NCBI GenBank assembly: GCA_964639225.1
Contig: CAZXCK010000136.1
Span: forward strand, 1 to 10,876
DNA length: 10,876 bases
Source of the DNA: CAZXCK01 sp964639225
GTDB lineage: Bacteria > Chloroflexota > Anaerolineae > Aggregatilineales > Phototrophicaceae
Direction of reading: 5' to 3'
The translations under genes were made by a program, and so were the position numbers. The first letter of the stretch is position 1. Each line of letters begins with the position of its first letter. Shown here in pieces: positions 1 to 6,240 of the stretch. The notes below the pieces were generated by a model. That model was not told where the DNA came from, searched no databases, and was given only the letters and a program-made list of their open reading frames with translations.

Positions 1-267
1 ACGGCGTTCGTTGGGCGCGAAGGGGTGATTCCACAGGCCAAAGCCCGCCGTACCTGGGGCGTCGCCCTGCATCGAACCGGCGACGCTGGCCCGCACCGAC
101 AATCGCAGCGGTGGCCGGAGCGACAGACCGGCAGGGTCGGCGTAGGTGGTGATCTGCGCGTCGTGGTAGCTGGCCGAATCGACGGCGGGCAGCGTCAGAT
201 CGTAAGCGGAGTCACGGGTTGTCACCCGGCCCTGGCCGATTTCGCCGATGTGGAAGGCGGCGCTCAT
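1..267 (-). CDS. Conserved hypothetical protein, N-terminal part (GFGLWN-type, cut by left edge)
   Basis: An open frame runs from ATG at 267 off the left edge, giving the first 89 residues with no stop. It begins MSAAFHIGEIGQGRV and contains YDLTLP (about 22-27), SYHDAQI (33-39), PPLRLSVRA (52-60) and GTAGFGLWNHPF (72-83). The alternation of short hydrophobic strands and the GxGFGxWN segment suggest a beta-sandwich (concanavalin-like) fold and resemble a conserved family of unknown function that I recall from Chloroflexota; this is from memory, not a search. There is no signal peptide or membrane segment in the visible part. The start codon overlaps the stop of the M23 peptidase gene (ATGA), so the two are probably translationally coupled. 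No function is assigned. Confidence 0.75.
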   Translation of the reverse strand, partial: MSAAFHIGEIGQGRVTTRDSAYDLTLPAVDSASYHDAQITTYADPAGLSLRPPLRLSVRASVAGSMQGDAPGTAGFGLWNHPFAPNERR

Positions 268-965
268 GAGCAGCGAACCGGGAACGCGGGCCGGTCGCCG
301 AAATCCAGCGGCAGGCCGAAATAGGGCGTCGGATCGAGCGTGTTGCCCAGCACGGCCTCGTTTTTCAGGCTGCCATCGGCTTCGGCGGTGACGATGCTCA
401 GGTGCAGATGCGGAGCGATGCGCGGGCCACTGCCGTTGTAATCGCCCTGGTAGCCGAGCAGCGTGCCCTGCTCGACGAACCGCTCCGACGTACCCGGCGG
501 GAAGGCGTCATGCACGTAAGACTCGCCATCGGCGCTGGCGAGATGGGTGTAATAGGTCCAGATGGTGCGCCCCGGCTGCAAGGGGTCGTCATGGCGAATG
601 GCGACGGTCGCCAGCCAGTCGTCACGGCGCGTCAGGTAGCCATCATAGGCGGCGACGATGGGCACGGTCCCGTTGGGGCCATCGCCGAAGATGTCGATGC
701 CGGTGTGGCGGCGCAGGATGTTATACGGGCGGGCGGTATCGCCCCACAGCAGGCCGATCAGCCCGGCGGACGGCAGCAGAAAGGGCGCGTCGCCGCAGGT
801 GGCGTCGTTGGGCGTATTCAGCAGCGGGCGCGATTCCGGCTCGCGCAGCCAGCGGCGAATCACGGTGTTGCTGTCGCTCTGCCACTGGCGCATCACATAC
901 AACCCCACCGGCAGGGCGGCGATACCCAGCAGAACCAGCGCCAGCAGCGGACGTTTCCATTTCAT
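264..965 (-). CDS. M23 family (LytM-type) zinc metallopeptidase, membrane-anchored
   Basis: A 233-residue protein with one N-terminal hydrophobic helix (about 6-24) preceded by Lys/Arg, so it is probably a signal anchor with the rest outside the membrane. The peptidase domain spans about 85-215. The LytM zinc signature is complete: H87 and D91 in HTGID, H188 in HLHLS, plus the catalytic-type H141 (YYTHL) and H186. Proteins of this family cleave peptide cross-links of peptidoglycan, so a role in wall remodelling or division is likely; an elastase-like role is less likely. C57 and C232 could form a disulfide outside the cell. There is no SPOR, LysM or coiled-coil region, so wall targeting is not visible. 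It lies 74 bases downstream of the small membrane-protein gene and overlaps the next gene by 4 bases. No strong Shine-Dalgarno is seen before ATG 965; the start is chosen because it sits just before the anchor helix. Confidence 0.88.
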   Translation of the reverse strand: MKWKRPLLALVLLGIAALPVGLYVMRQWQSDSNTVIRRWLREPESRPLLNTPNDATCGDAPFLLPSAGLIGLLWGDTARPYNILRRHTGIDIFGDGPNGTVPIVAAYDGYLTRRDDWLATVAIRHDDPLQPGRTIWTYYTHLASADGESYVHDAFPPGTSERFVEQGTLLGYQGDYNGSGPRIAPHLHLSIVTAEADGSLKNEAVLGNTLDPTPYFGLPLDFGDRPAFPVRCS

Positions 966-1039
966 ACGATCAGACTCACTCTATTTGATTACGCGACCAA
1001 CAGGGCCAGCATAGCGGAGAGCGCCGCCGGGGGCCAGAG

Positions 1040-1558
1040 TCAGCCTGCATCTCCGCGCAGGAACTCGCGGACCTGGCGGCGGAGCTGCTCGACATGCGCC
1101 TGCTCGATGAGCGGAACCGCCGCCAGCGGCACGCGCTCACCGGAGCGCAGCACGATGAACAGGCCGTAAGCCTGCACATCGGCGTTGGTCTCGACTTCCA
1201 GATGCGAGACGCTGTAAATCGCGTGGCGGAACTCGCTGCGGCGGAAGAAATCGACGCGCTGGATGGTGACCGTAGCGGTTTCACGGTCCAGCACACAGGT
1301 CACGCCGCCGGTGAAATTGGCAACCGCCAGCAGCCCCAGCGCCACGAAGCCCAGCCCCAGCAGCACGAACAGCGCCACGCCCAGCAGGCGGGCCGGTTCG
1401 ATGCTGTCGGCGCGGCCCAGCGCCTCTAGCGCCTGTATGGTGAAGGTCGCCAGCGCCCCCAGGCTGACCATAAGGAACACCCAGGCGGCAACCTGCGCGG
1501 CGGGCTGGCGGTCGCGCAGAATCATGCGCGTGGGCGTGTGCTGGACGATCTGAAGCAT
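1040..1558 (-). CDS. Small two-TM membrane protein with C-terminal beta-rich cytosolic domain
   Basis: A 172-residue protein starting MLQIVQHTPTRMILRD. It has two hydrophobic helices (about 21-42 and 57-81) followed by a soluble region (85-172) with TCVLDRETATVTIQR, a Y-G-L-F-I-V-L strand and a final amphipathic helix (about 150-168). Two TMs followed by a small beta domain that responds to 'membrane-side' strands is reminiscent of bacterial PH-like (bPH) membrane proteins, but I do not recognise the family and assign no function. The frame stays open far upstream (to 2989), antisense to sbcD. I reject that extension because the hydrophobic N-terminus, the divergent intergenic region and the normal protein shape all point to ATG 1558. 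The nearest possible ribosome site is GGGGA about 7-8 bases upstream. It is transcribed away from sbcD and may be in a unit with the M23 peptidase gene downstream (74-base gap). Confidence 0.75.
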   Translation of the reverse strand: MLQIVQHTPTRMILRDRQPAAQVAAWVFLMVSLGALATFTIQALEALGRADSIEPARLLGVALFVLLGLGFVALGLLAVANFTGGVTCVLDRETATVTIQRVDFFRRSEFRHAIYSVSHLEVETNADVQAYGLFIVLRSGERVPLAAVPLIEQAHVEQLRRQVREFLRGDAG

Positions 1559-1561
1559 GGT

Positions 1562-1590
1562 TTGTCCCCGCTGCTTTCCCGTGCTATGAT
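1562..1590 (+). promoter_or_regulatory. Candidate sigma70-type promoter for the sbcD-like gene
   Basis: TTGTCC (1562-1567) and TATGAT (1585-1590) are separated by exactly 17 bases, matching 4/6 and 5/6 of the -35 and -10 consensus. Transcription would start near 1597 and leave a leader of about 45 bases before ATG 1643. Two overlapping 11-bp palindromes sit on the predicted start site (see findings). Confidence 0.5.
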
Positions 1591-1642
1591 GCTGGCTGCC
1601 AGGCAGTTTAACCCGTTTGCATAAGACAGGCGTGATAGAACA

Positions 1643-2899
1643 ATGCCCGAAGCGATTCGTGTGCTGCATTTCGCCGATGCCCACATCGGCATGGAGAACT
1701 ACGGCAAAACCGACCCTGAAACCGGCCTCAGCACCCGCGTCAGGGACTTTCTGCGGCGCATGGACGATGTGTGCGCCTACGCCGCCGAGCACGACGCCGA
1801 TCTGATTGTATTCGCCGGCGACGCCTTCAAGACGCGCTCGCCCAACCCCACCTACCAGCGCGAGTTCGCCCATCGCGTGCGCGATCTGGCGGCGGTGGCG
1901 CCGGTGGTGCTGCTGGTGGGCAATCACGACGTGGCCCCGGCTCGCATGAAGGCATCCAGCGTGGAAATCTACGACACGCTGGCCGTGCCCAACGTAACCG
2001 TCGCCGACGATTACAGCACCCGCCTCATCGAGACCAAACGCGGGCCGCTGGCGCTGGGCACAGCGCCCTATCCTATCCGGGCGCGGCTGATGGACGAGAT
2101 CAAAATGACCGCTGGCCTGACCATCGCCGAGACGGACGCCCGCCTGCAAACGGCCCTGGCCGGAATCCTGACGGAGATGGCCGCCGAAGCCGACACCCTC
2201 GCCGGGCCGGACGTGCCGCGCCTGCTCACCGGGCATTTCACCGTCGGCGGGGCGATACTGAGCAGCGAGCGTGGCATTATGCTGGGCCGCGATGTGAGCC
2301 TGCCGCGCGAGATCGTCGGCGATCCGCGCTGGGATTATGTCGCCCTGGGGCACATCCACAAGCACCAGAACCTGAGCGCAGGCCGCGATGACCTGCCGCC
2401 GGTGGTCTACAGCGGCAGCCTGGAGCGCATCGACTTCGGCGAGGAAGGCGACAGCAAAGGCTTCTGCTGGGTGGAGCTGGCGCGCGGCGCTACACGCTGG
2501 CAGTTCGTCGAGGTGGACGCGCGCCCGTTCGTGACGCTGCGGGCCGATCTGCGCCAGAACAGCGACCCGACGGCGACAGTGATCCGACACATCGAGCGCG
2601 CCGACCTGCGCGACGCGGTGGTGCGGGTGCTGCTCGAATTCACGCCGGAGACCGAAGCGCGCTTCAAAGAGGCGGCGGTCCGCGAGGCGCTGCGACGGGC
2701 GGGTGTGTTCTTCGTGGCGGCGGTGCGCAAAGAGGTCGAGCAGCCGGAGCGGCTGCGGCTGGGCGGCAGCCCGGAAGGTCTGACGCCGCCGCAGCTTCTG
2801 GAAGGCTATCTCAAAAGCACGGGCGTCGCCGACGAGCGCCGCGAAGAACTCATGGACGCGGCCCAGGCCATCTTCGACGAGGCAGGCGAGACGGAGTAA
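1643..2899 (+). CDS. sbcD: DNA repair nuclease, SbcD/Mre11 family metallophosphoesterase
   Basis: A 418-residue protein with the full calcineurin-like phosphoesterase motif set: D12/H14 (FADAHIG), D60 (FAGD), N94/H95 (VGNHD), H198 (TGHF) and H237/H239 (GHIHKH). The downstream YSGSLERIDFGEE (256-268) is a typical SbcD-type capping signature. About 300-418 forms a helical C-terminal region that in relatives contacts the SbcC/Rad50 ATPase. SbcD is the Mn-dependent nuclease of the SbcCD complex, which trims hairpins and protein-blocked double-strand ends in the cytoplasm. Length fits the family (about 380-430). ATG 1643 is chosen because MPEAIRVLHFADAH puts strand 1 at the very N-terminus as usual; the ribosome site is weak (ACAGG, 12 bases away). 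No SbcC gene follows: a methyltransferase gene lies 73 bases downstream, so the partner ATPase must be elsewhere, or this is a related stand-alone enzyme. Confidence 0.87.
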   Translation: MPEAIRVLHFADAHIGMENYGKTDPETGLSTRVRDFLRRMDDVCAYAAEHDADLIVFAGDAFKTRSPNPTYQREFAHRVRDLAAVAPVVLLVGNHDVAPARMKASSVEIYDTLAVPNVTVADDYSTRLIETKRGPLALGTAPYPIRARLMDEIKMTAGLTIAETDARLQTALAGILTEMAAEADTLAGPDVPRLLTGHFTVGGAILSSERGIMLGRDVSLPREIVGDPRWDYVALGHIHKHQNLSAGRDDLPPVVYSGSLERIDFGEEGDSKGFCWVELARGATRWQFVEVDARPFVTLRADLRQNSDPTATVIRHIERADLRDAVVRVLLEFTPETEARFKEAAVREALRRAGVFFVAAVRKEVEQPERLRLGGSPEGLTPPQLLEGYLKSTGVADERREELMDAAQAIFDEAGETE

Positions 2900-2972
2900 G
2901 CGCCGCGCAACCTGCCGCCATGTGAATCCGTACTGGATAGGCGCACCGGGACCACACAAAAGGAGAACCTCA

Positions 2973-3701
2973 ATGGCTGACAAGAGCATCGGTGAGGAGA
3001 ATTACGAGTCATTCGCCGAACGTTACGCGCAGATGGTCGTCAATAAACCGCACAACGCGCTCTACGAACGCCCGGCCACGCTGTCGCTGCTGCCGGATGT
3101 CACCGGCCAGCCCGTGCTGGACGCCGGCTGCGGACCCGGCATCTACGCCGGGATTCTGCTGGAACGCGGCGCGGACGTGACCGCCATCGACGTGACGCCG
3201 GCCTTCGTCGAGATGACACAGCAGCGTGTGGGCCAGCGGGCGCGGGTGCTGCGCGCCGATCTCACCCAGCCGCTGGACTTCGCCGCTGACGACTCGTTCT
3301 ACGTGGTGCTGTGTCCGCTGGTGCTGGATTACATCGAGGACTGGACGCCCACCTTCGCCGAGTTTTTCCGCGTACTGCGGCCCGGCGGCATGCTGATCTT
3401 CTCCTGCGGCCATCCCCTGGGGGACTGGTTTTTTGCACAGCGTTACATCGAGGTCAGCTACTTCGAGACGCAGCAGTTCAGCGCCGAATGGACCGGCTTC
3501 GGCGAACCCAAGCCAGTCGTCACCAGCTACCGGCGACCCATCAACGCGACGATCGACCCGCTGCTGGTGAACGGCTTCCGGCTGGACAGGCTGCTGGAAC
3601 CGCTGCCCACTGAAGCGTTCAAAGCCGCCGACCCGGAACGTTACGAGCGCCTGCACAAACAGCCCGGCTTTGTCTGCGTGCGGGCAGTCAAACCGGGCTG
3701 A
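2973..3701 (+). CDS. Class I SAM-dependent methyltransferase
   Basis: A 242-residue protein. ATG 2973 is chosen because AGGAG at 2961-2965 lies 7 bases upstream; a longer frame from 2922 would put that site inside the gene. Motif I is VLDAGCGPG (48-56). The acidic residue that binds the SAM ribose is D73 (TAIDVTP), motif II is around RADLTQP (94-100), the post-II segment is SFYVVLCPLVLDYIED, and the LRPGGMLIFS strand (135-144) is typical of Methyltransf_11/25 domains. The C-terminal third (145-242) has an extended YFETQQF / YRRPI region seen in small-molecule methyltransferases. The substrate cannot be told from sequence. It lies 73 bases after sbcD and could be co-transcribed, but it has its own strong ribosome site. 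It ends convergently with the epimerase gene. Confidence 0.86.
   Translation: MADKSIGEENYESFAERYAQMVVNKPHNALYERPATLSLLPDVTGQPVLDAGCGPGIYAGILLERGADVTAIDVTPAFVEMTQQRVGQRARVLRADLTQPLDFAADDSFYVVLCPLVLDYIEDWTPTFAEFFRVLRPGGMLIFSCGHPLGDWFFAQRYIEVSYFETQQFSAEWTGFGEPKPVVTSYRRPINATIDPLLVNGFRLDRLLEPLPTEAFKAADPERYERLHKQPGFVCVRAVKPG
3661..3699 (+). other. Long imperfect hairpin at the 3' end of the methyltransferase gene
   Basis: AGCCCGG (3661-3667) pairs with CCGGGCT (3693-3699). After a bulged C3668, TTTG (3669-3672) pairs with CAAA (3689-3692). After a T-T mismatch, CTGC (3674-3677) pairs with GCAG (3684-3687) around loop GTGCGG. That is 15 base pairs ending on the stop codon. No T-run follows on either strand, so it is not a standard intrinsic terminator; it may help end or protect the mRNA between the two convergent genes, or be coincidental in GC-rich coding sequence. 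Confidence 0.35.
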
Positions 3702-3735
3702 TGCAAAGCGTCTGATTGTGTGAGCAGGCGGCGCT

Positions 3736-4785
3736 TTAGAAGAAGTTCTTCACCAGCTTAAGGATGCCCTGGCTCCAGGGCACGCGATGGGTGACGCCGC
3801 TCTGCTTCTCGAAATTCTCCAGGTTGGCCACGTACCAATCATAGTTGCGGATGAGCGCGTCCTTGTTGGAGTACTTCGGCTTGTAGCCCAGTTTCTGCTC
3901 GGCGCGCTCGATGGACACGAACGAGTCCTTGATGGCCGTCTCGTAGACCCAGGGATACAGCGGCGACAGGTTGAGCCGGTCCAGGATACGCAGCACCCAC
4001 ACAGCGGGCATGGCCGGGAAGGGAATCACCCGCCTGCCGTGCCCGGCATGGTCCAGCACCGCCTGGAAGTCCTCGCGGAAGGTGCCAAACTCTTTGGCGC
4101 CAATGTTAAACGTGTCGTTGGCAACGTCCTCGTCCAGCGTGGCGCACAGGTAGATGGCGTCGCACAGGTCCTCAACATCGAGATACTGGTACAGGTTGGT
4201 CCCCTTGCCGGGAATCGGGAAGTGCTTGCCGTCTTTGGCCCAGTCGTAAAGCAGGGCGAACACGCCCAGCCGCTCCAGGCCGATGAACGACTTGGGCCGT
4301 ACGATGGGCACGCACATGCCCTTATCGCGGTATTCCAGGCACACCTCTTCGGCTTTGATCTTGGCGATGCCATATGGCCCCACGCCGATCAGCTTGTCGT
4401 CCTCGCTCAGCGGGTGGTGATCGGGCACGCCGTAGACCGCCGTCGACGAGATGTGAATAAAGCGTTTGACGCCGTGCTGGTGGGCGCTGTCGATGACGTT
4501 GCGGGTGCCGTCGATGTCGGTCGAGAAGATGTCCTCTTTGCTGTACAGCGGCAGCGCGGCGGCGGTGTGTACCACAATGTCGATGCCCTGCATGGCCTCA
4601 TCGACAGCCTTGCGGTCGCGGATGTCGCCGATGAACTCGGTGATCTGCGGGCGCTCCGGATAATCGAACGGCAGCAAATCCAGCGATGTGACCTTGTGCC
4701 CGCGCGCCAGCAGATAGCGCACGAAATTAATACCCAGGAAGCCAGCGCCCCCGGTAATCAGATACGATTGTTGCGCTTCAGACAT
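3736..4785 (-). CDS. NAD(P)-dependent epimerase/dehydratase (extended SDR)
   Basis: A 349-residue extended short-chain dehydrogenase. The Rossmann motif TGGAGFLG is at 11-18 and D36 at the end of strand 2 (SLDLLPFD) favours NAD. The GDIRD segment (53-57) and HTAA (73-76) are typical. The catalytic set is complete: S113/S114 (HISSTAVYG) and Y138-x-x-x-K142 (YGIAK). The C-terminal substrate domain contains YLDVEDLCDAI (201-211) and FNIGAKEFGTF (226-236). Members act on nucleotide sugars or on sterol/isoprenoid-like substrates (3-beta-HSD branch); which applies here cannot be decided, and no other sugar or glycan gene lies beside it. The start at 4785 directly precedes the Rossmann strand; GGAG lies about 10 bases upstream. 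It is convergent with the methyltransferase gene (34 bases) and divergent from the DUF1499 gene. Confidence 0.86.
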   Translation of the reverse strand: MSEAQQSYLITGGAGFLGINFVRYLLARGHKVTSLDLLPFDYPERPQITEFIGDIRDRKAVDEAMQGIDIVVHTAAALPLYSKEDIFSTDIDGTRNVIDSAHQHGVKRFIHISSTAVYGVPDHHPLSEDDKLIGVGPYGIAKIKAEEVCLEYRDKGMCVPIVRPKSFIGLERLGVFALLYDWAKDGKHFPIPGKGTNLYQYLDVEDLCDAIYLCATLDEDVANDTFNIGAKEFGTFREDFQAVLDHAGHGRRVIPFPAMPAVWVLRILDRLNLSPLYPWVYETAIKDSFVSIERAEQKLGYKPKYSNKDALIRNYDWYVANLENFEKQSGVTHRVPWSQGILKLVKNFF

Positions 4786-4799
4786 TCGCCTGTCTCCAC

Positions 4800-4930
4800 T
4801 CAGAATTCGTTAACATGGGCCATTTTAGGCGCGGTCATGGCATCTGACCAGTGCCAGTCGCTCATATATCGATCAGGTGCATCTCATACCGCGCTTCACG
4901 AGCCGCGCCAGAATAGCGCATCAGAATTCG
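4800..4930. repeat. Direct repeat TCAGAATTCG, two copies 121 bp apart
   Basis: The identical 10-mer TCAGAATTCG occurs at 4800-4809 and 4921-4930, one copy just upstream of each divergent gene (epimerase start 4785; DUF1499 start 4992 or 4956). A partial third look-alike (AGAATAGCG) starts near 4911. Position next to both starts suggests a shared operator, but two copies of a 10-mer are limited evidence. Confidence 0.35.
4822..4850 (-). promoter_or_regulatory. Candidate promoter for the epimerase gene
   Basis: Read on the minus strand, TGGTCA (complement of 4845-4850) and TAAAAT (complement of 4822-4827) are 17 bases apart, matching 4/6 and 5/6 of consensus. The leader would be about 30 bases and would include one copy of the TCAGAATTCG repeat, between the -10 and the gene. 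Moderate support only. Confidence 0.35.
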
Positions 4931-4991
4931 CCACCATTCACGGCATAAGGTCATCATGACTCAAACAACCAACAAGCAGAGGAGAATCGGT

Positions 4992-5441
4992 ATGGGTCTT
5001 ATCATCGCGGCGTTGGGCGCCGTTGGATTGTACGTCGTCGCCCTGGTCATCATCCAGCAGGTCAGCCCGCGCCCGGACTCGCTGGGCGTGCGCGACGGTC
5101 AGCTAGCGCCCTGCCCCAATACGCCCAACTGCGTCTCGACACAGGCCAGCCGCGACGATCAGCGCATGGAGCCGCTGACCTACACCGGCGATACCGGCTC
5201 CGTGCGCGAGCGTCTGCTGGCCATCGTGCGCGACATGCCCGGCGCGACGGTCGTCACCGCTGGCGGCGACTATATCCATGCTGAATTTCGTTCCCGGTTG
5301 TGGCGCTTTGTCGATGACGTGGAGTTCTACATCGCCGATGGCCAGATTCACTTCCGCTCGGCGGCACGGCTGGGTCAGGGCGATATGGGCGTCAACCGCC
5401 GGCGCATGCAGACGATCAGCGAGCGCTTCCAGGCTGGTTGA
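4992..5441 (+). CDS. DUF1499 family membrane-anchored protein
   Basis: With ATG 4992 it has 149 residues: an N-terminal TM helix (about 2-22, MGLIIAALGAVGLYVVALVI), then a DUF1499 domain with LAPCPNTPNCVST (38-50), DYIHAEFRS (93-101) and WRFVDDVEFY (104-113), ending in GVNRRRMQTISERF. Two cysteines in CPNTPNC are typical of the family. DUF1499 proteins have no settled function. Start choice: an upstream ATG at 4956 would add 12 residues (MTQTTNKQRRIG). I prefer 4992 because a near-perfect AGGAG (4980-4984) sits 7 bases before it, and in the longer reading that site would be the rare arginine codons AGG-AGA in a gene that otherwise shows CGN arginines. The 4956 start also has a weaker AAGG upstream and gives a positive N-terminus, so it remains possible. 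It converges on the SAF lipoprotein gene with 6 bases between stops. Confidence 0.82.
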   Translation: MGLIIAALGAVGLYVVALVIIQQVSPRPDSLGVRDGQLAPCPNTPNCVSTQASRDDQRMEPLTYTGDTGSVRERLLAIVRDMPGATVVTAGGDYIHAEFRSRLWRFVDDVEFYIADGQIHFRSAARLGQGDMGVNRRRMQTISERFQAG

Positions 5442-5447
5442 GGCGCG

Positions 5448-6179
5448 TCACTCGTCGCGGACGATCACCGGGGCCAGATTGCCAGCCAGCAGCGGCTGCC
5501 CGCGAAAAATCCCGCGCTGGACCTCGCCACCCAGAGCCTGCGCCAGTGAGGTCAGCGCGCCAGGCGGCAGCATCGCCTGTGGCCAGGGGCGCAGCGCCAC
5601 CAGATGCGGCTGGATAACGGTGTCGGGTTCCAGGTAACGGGCGGCGATAACGACATCCACCAGCGGGCCGATGCTATCGACTGGCGGCAGCGGATCGCAG
5701 GTTTCGGCCAGCGGCGGCGTCTCGCCGGGAATGGTGCGCCGCGCCAGCATCTCCGGCAGCAGCGGCTCGTAACAGGCGACATCGGCCAGCGACACCCACT
5801 CGATCACATCTTCAAGCTGCGCGACCGCGTCGAACGGCAGGGCCGCTTCCGGCCAGGGGACAACCTGCACCGCCTCCGCCGGGACGACCGCCCCGGCGGG
5901 TATCGGCTGGACGGCGATCACCAACTCGACCATTGGCGAGCGCGTGGGCGTGAACGTCGCGGTGGGCGGCAGCGGAGTCGCTGTCGGCGGCGGGTCGGTA
6001 GCAGTCACCGATGGCGAAGCTGTCACCGGCAGCGGCGTGAGGCTGGGCGGCGGTGTCATGCTGGGCAGTTCCATCAGCGTAGGCAGCATCTCGACGCGCC
6101 CAGCGGGGGACGGCGGCCCGGAACAGGCGACCAGCAGCACCATCAGCAGCAGCGGCCATACACGCCGACCAGCACGCAT
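5448..6179 (-). CDS. Lipoprotein with two tandem SAF-like (CpaB/FlgA-type) domains
   Basis: A 243-residue protein. It starts with a lipoprotein signal (MRAGRR, hydrophobic 8-18, lipobox LVAC with C19), so it is probably lipid-anchored outside the membrane. Residues 31-82 are a Pro/Thr/Ser-rich linker. Two SAF-like repeats follow: 85-150 (VIAVQPIPAGAVV...VVPWPEAALP) and 175-238 (VVIAARYLEPDTV...LRPWPQAMLP). Each ends in a 'modify/entry' segment (YEPLLPEMLA; RGIFRGQPLLAGNLA) like those of CpaB/RcpC pilus proteins and FlgA. C136 and C161 may pair. SAF domains help assemble pili or flagellar rings or bind sugars, but no pilus gene is nearby, so the role is open. ATG 6179 is chosen over a frame open to 6248 because AGAGG (6185-6189) lies 5 bases upstream and the lipoprotein signal begins there. 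It follows dnaN by 61 bases, same strand. Confidence 0.8.
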   Translation of the reverse strand: MRAGRRVWPLLLMVLLVACSGPPSPAGRVEMLPTLMELPSMTPPPSLTPLPVTASPSVTATDPPPTATPLPPTATFTPTRSPMVELVIAVQPIPAGAVVPAEAVQVVPWPEAALPFDAVAQLEDVIEWVSLADVACYEPLLPEMLARRTIPGETPPLAETCDPLPPVDSIGPLVDVVIAARYLEPDTVIQPHLVALRPWPQAMLPPGALTSLAQALGGEVQRGIFRGQPLLAGNLAPVIVRDE

Positions 6180-6240
6180 GAAAACCTCTTTCAACTGCAC
6201 AGACCCAACGCCACTGGCCTGGTCCTCAGCGGTTAGCCGA

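Noticed and set aside
1559..2989. Long open frame antisense to sbcD, continuous with the small membrane-protein frame (649 residues in all)
   Set aside because: Its upstream two thirds is His/Arg/Gln-rich with no domain, and it runs opposite a gene with intact catalytic motifs. It is a GC-rich codon-position shadow; the real start is ATG 1558.
3787..4959. 390-residue plus-strand frame opposite the epimerase gene
   Set aside because: No recognisable domain, and the opposite strand encodes a full extended SDR with complete catalytic residues.
5900..6090. Pro/Thr codon-rich low-complexity stretch as a tandem DNA repeat
   Set aside because: The bases do not form a regular repeat unit; the bias is explained by the protein linker after the lipobox.
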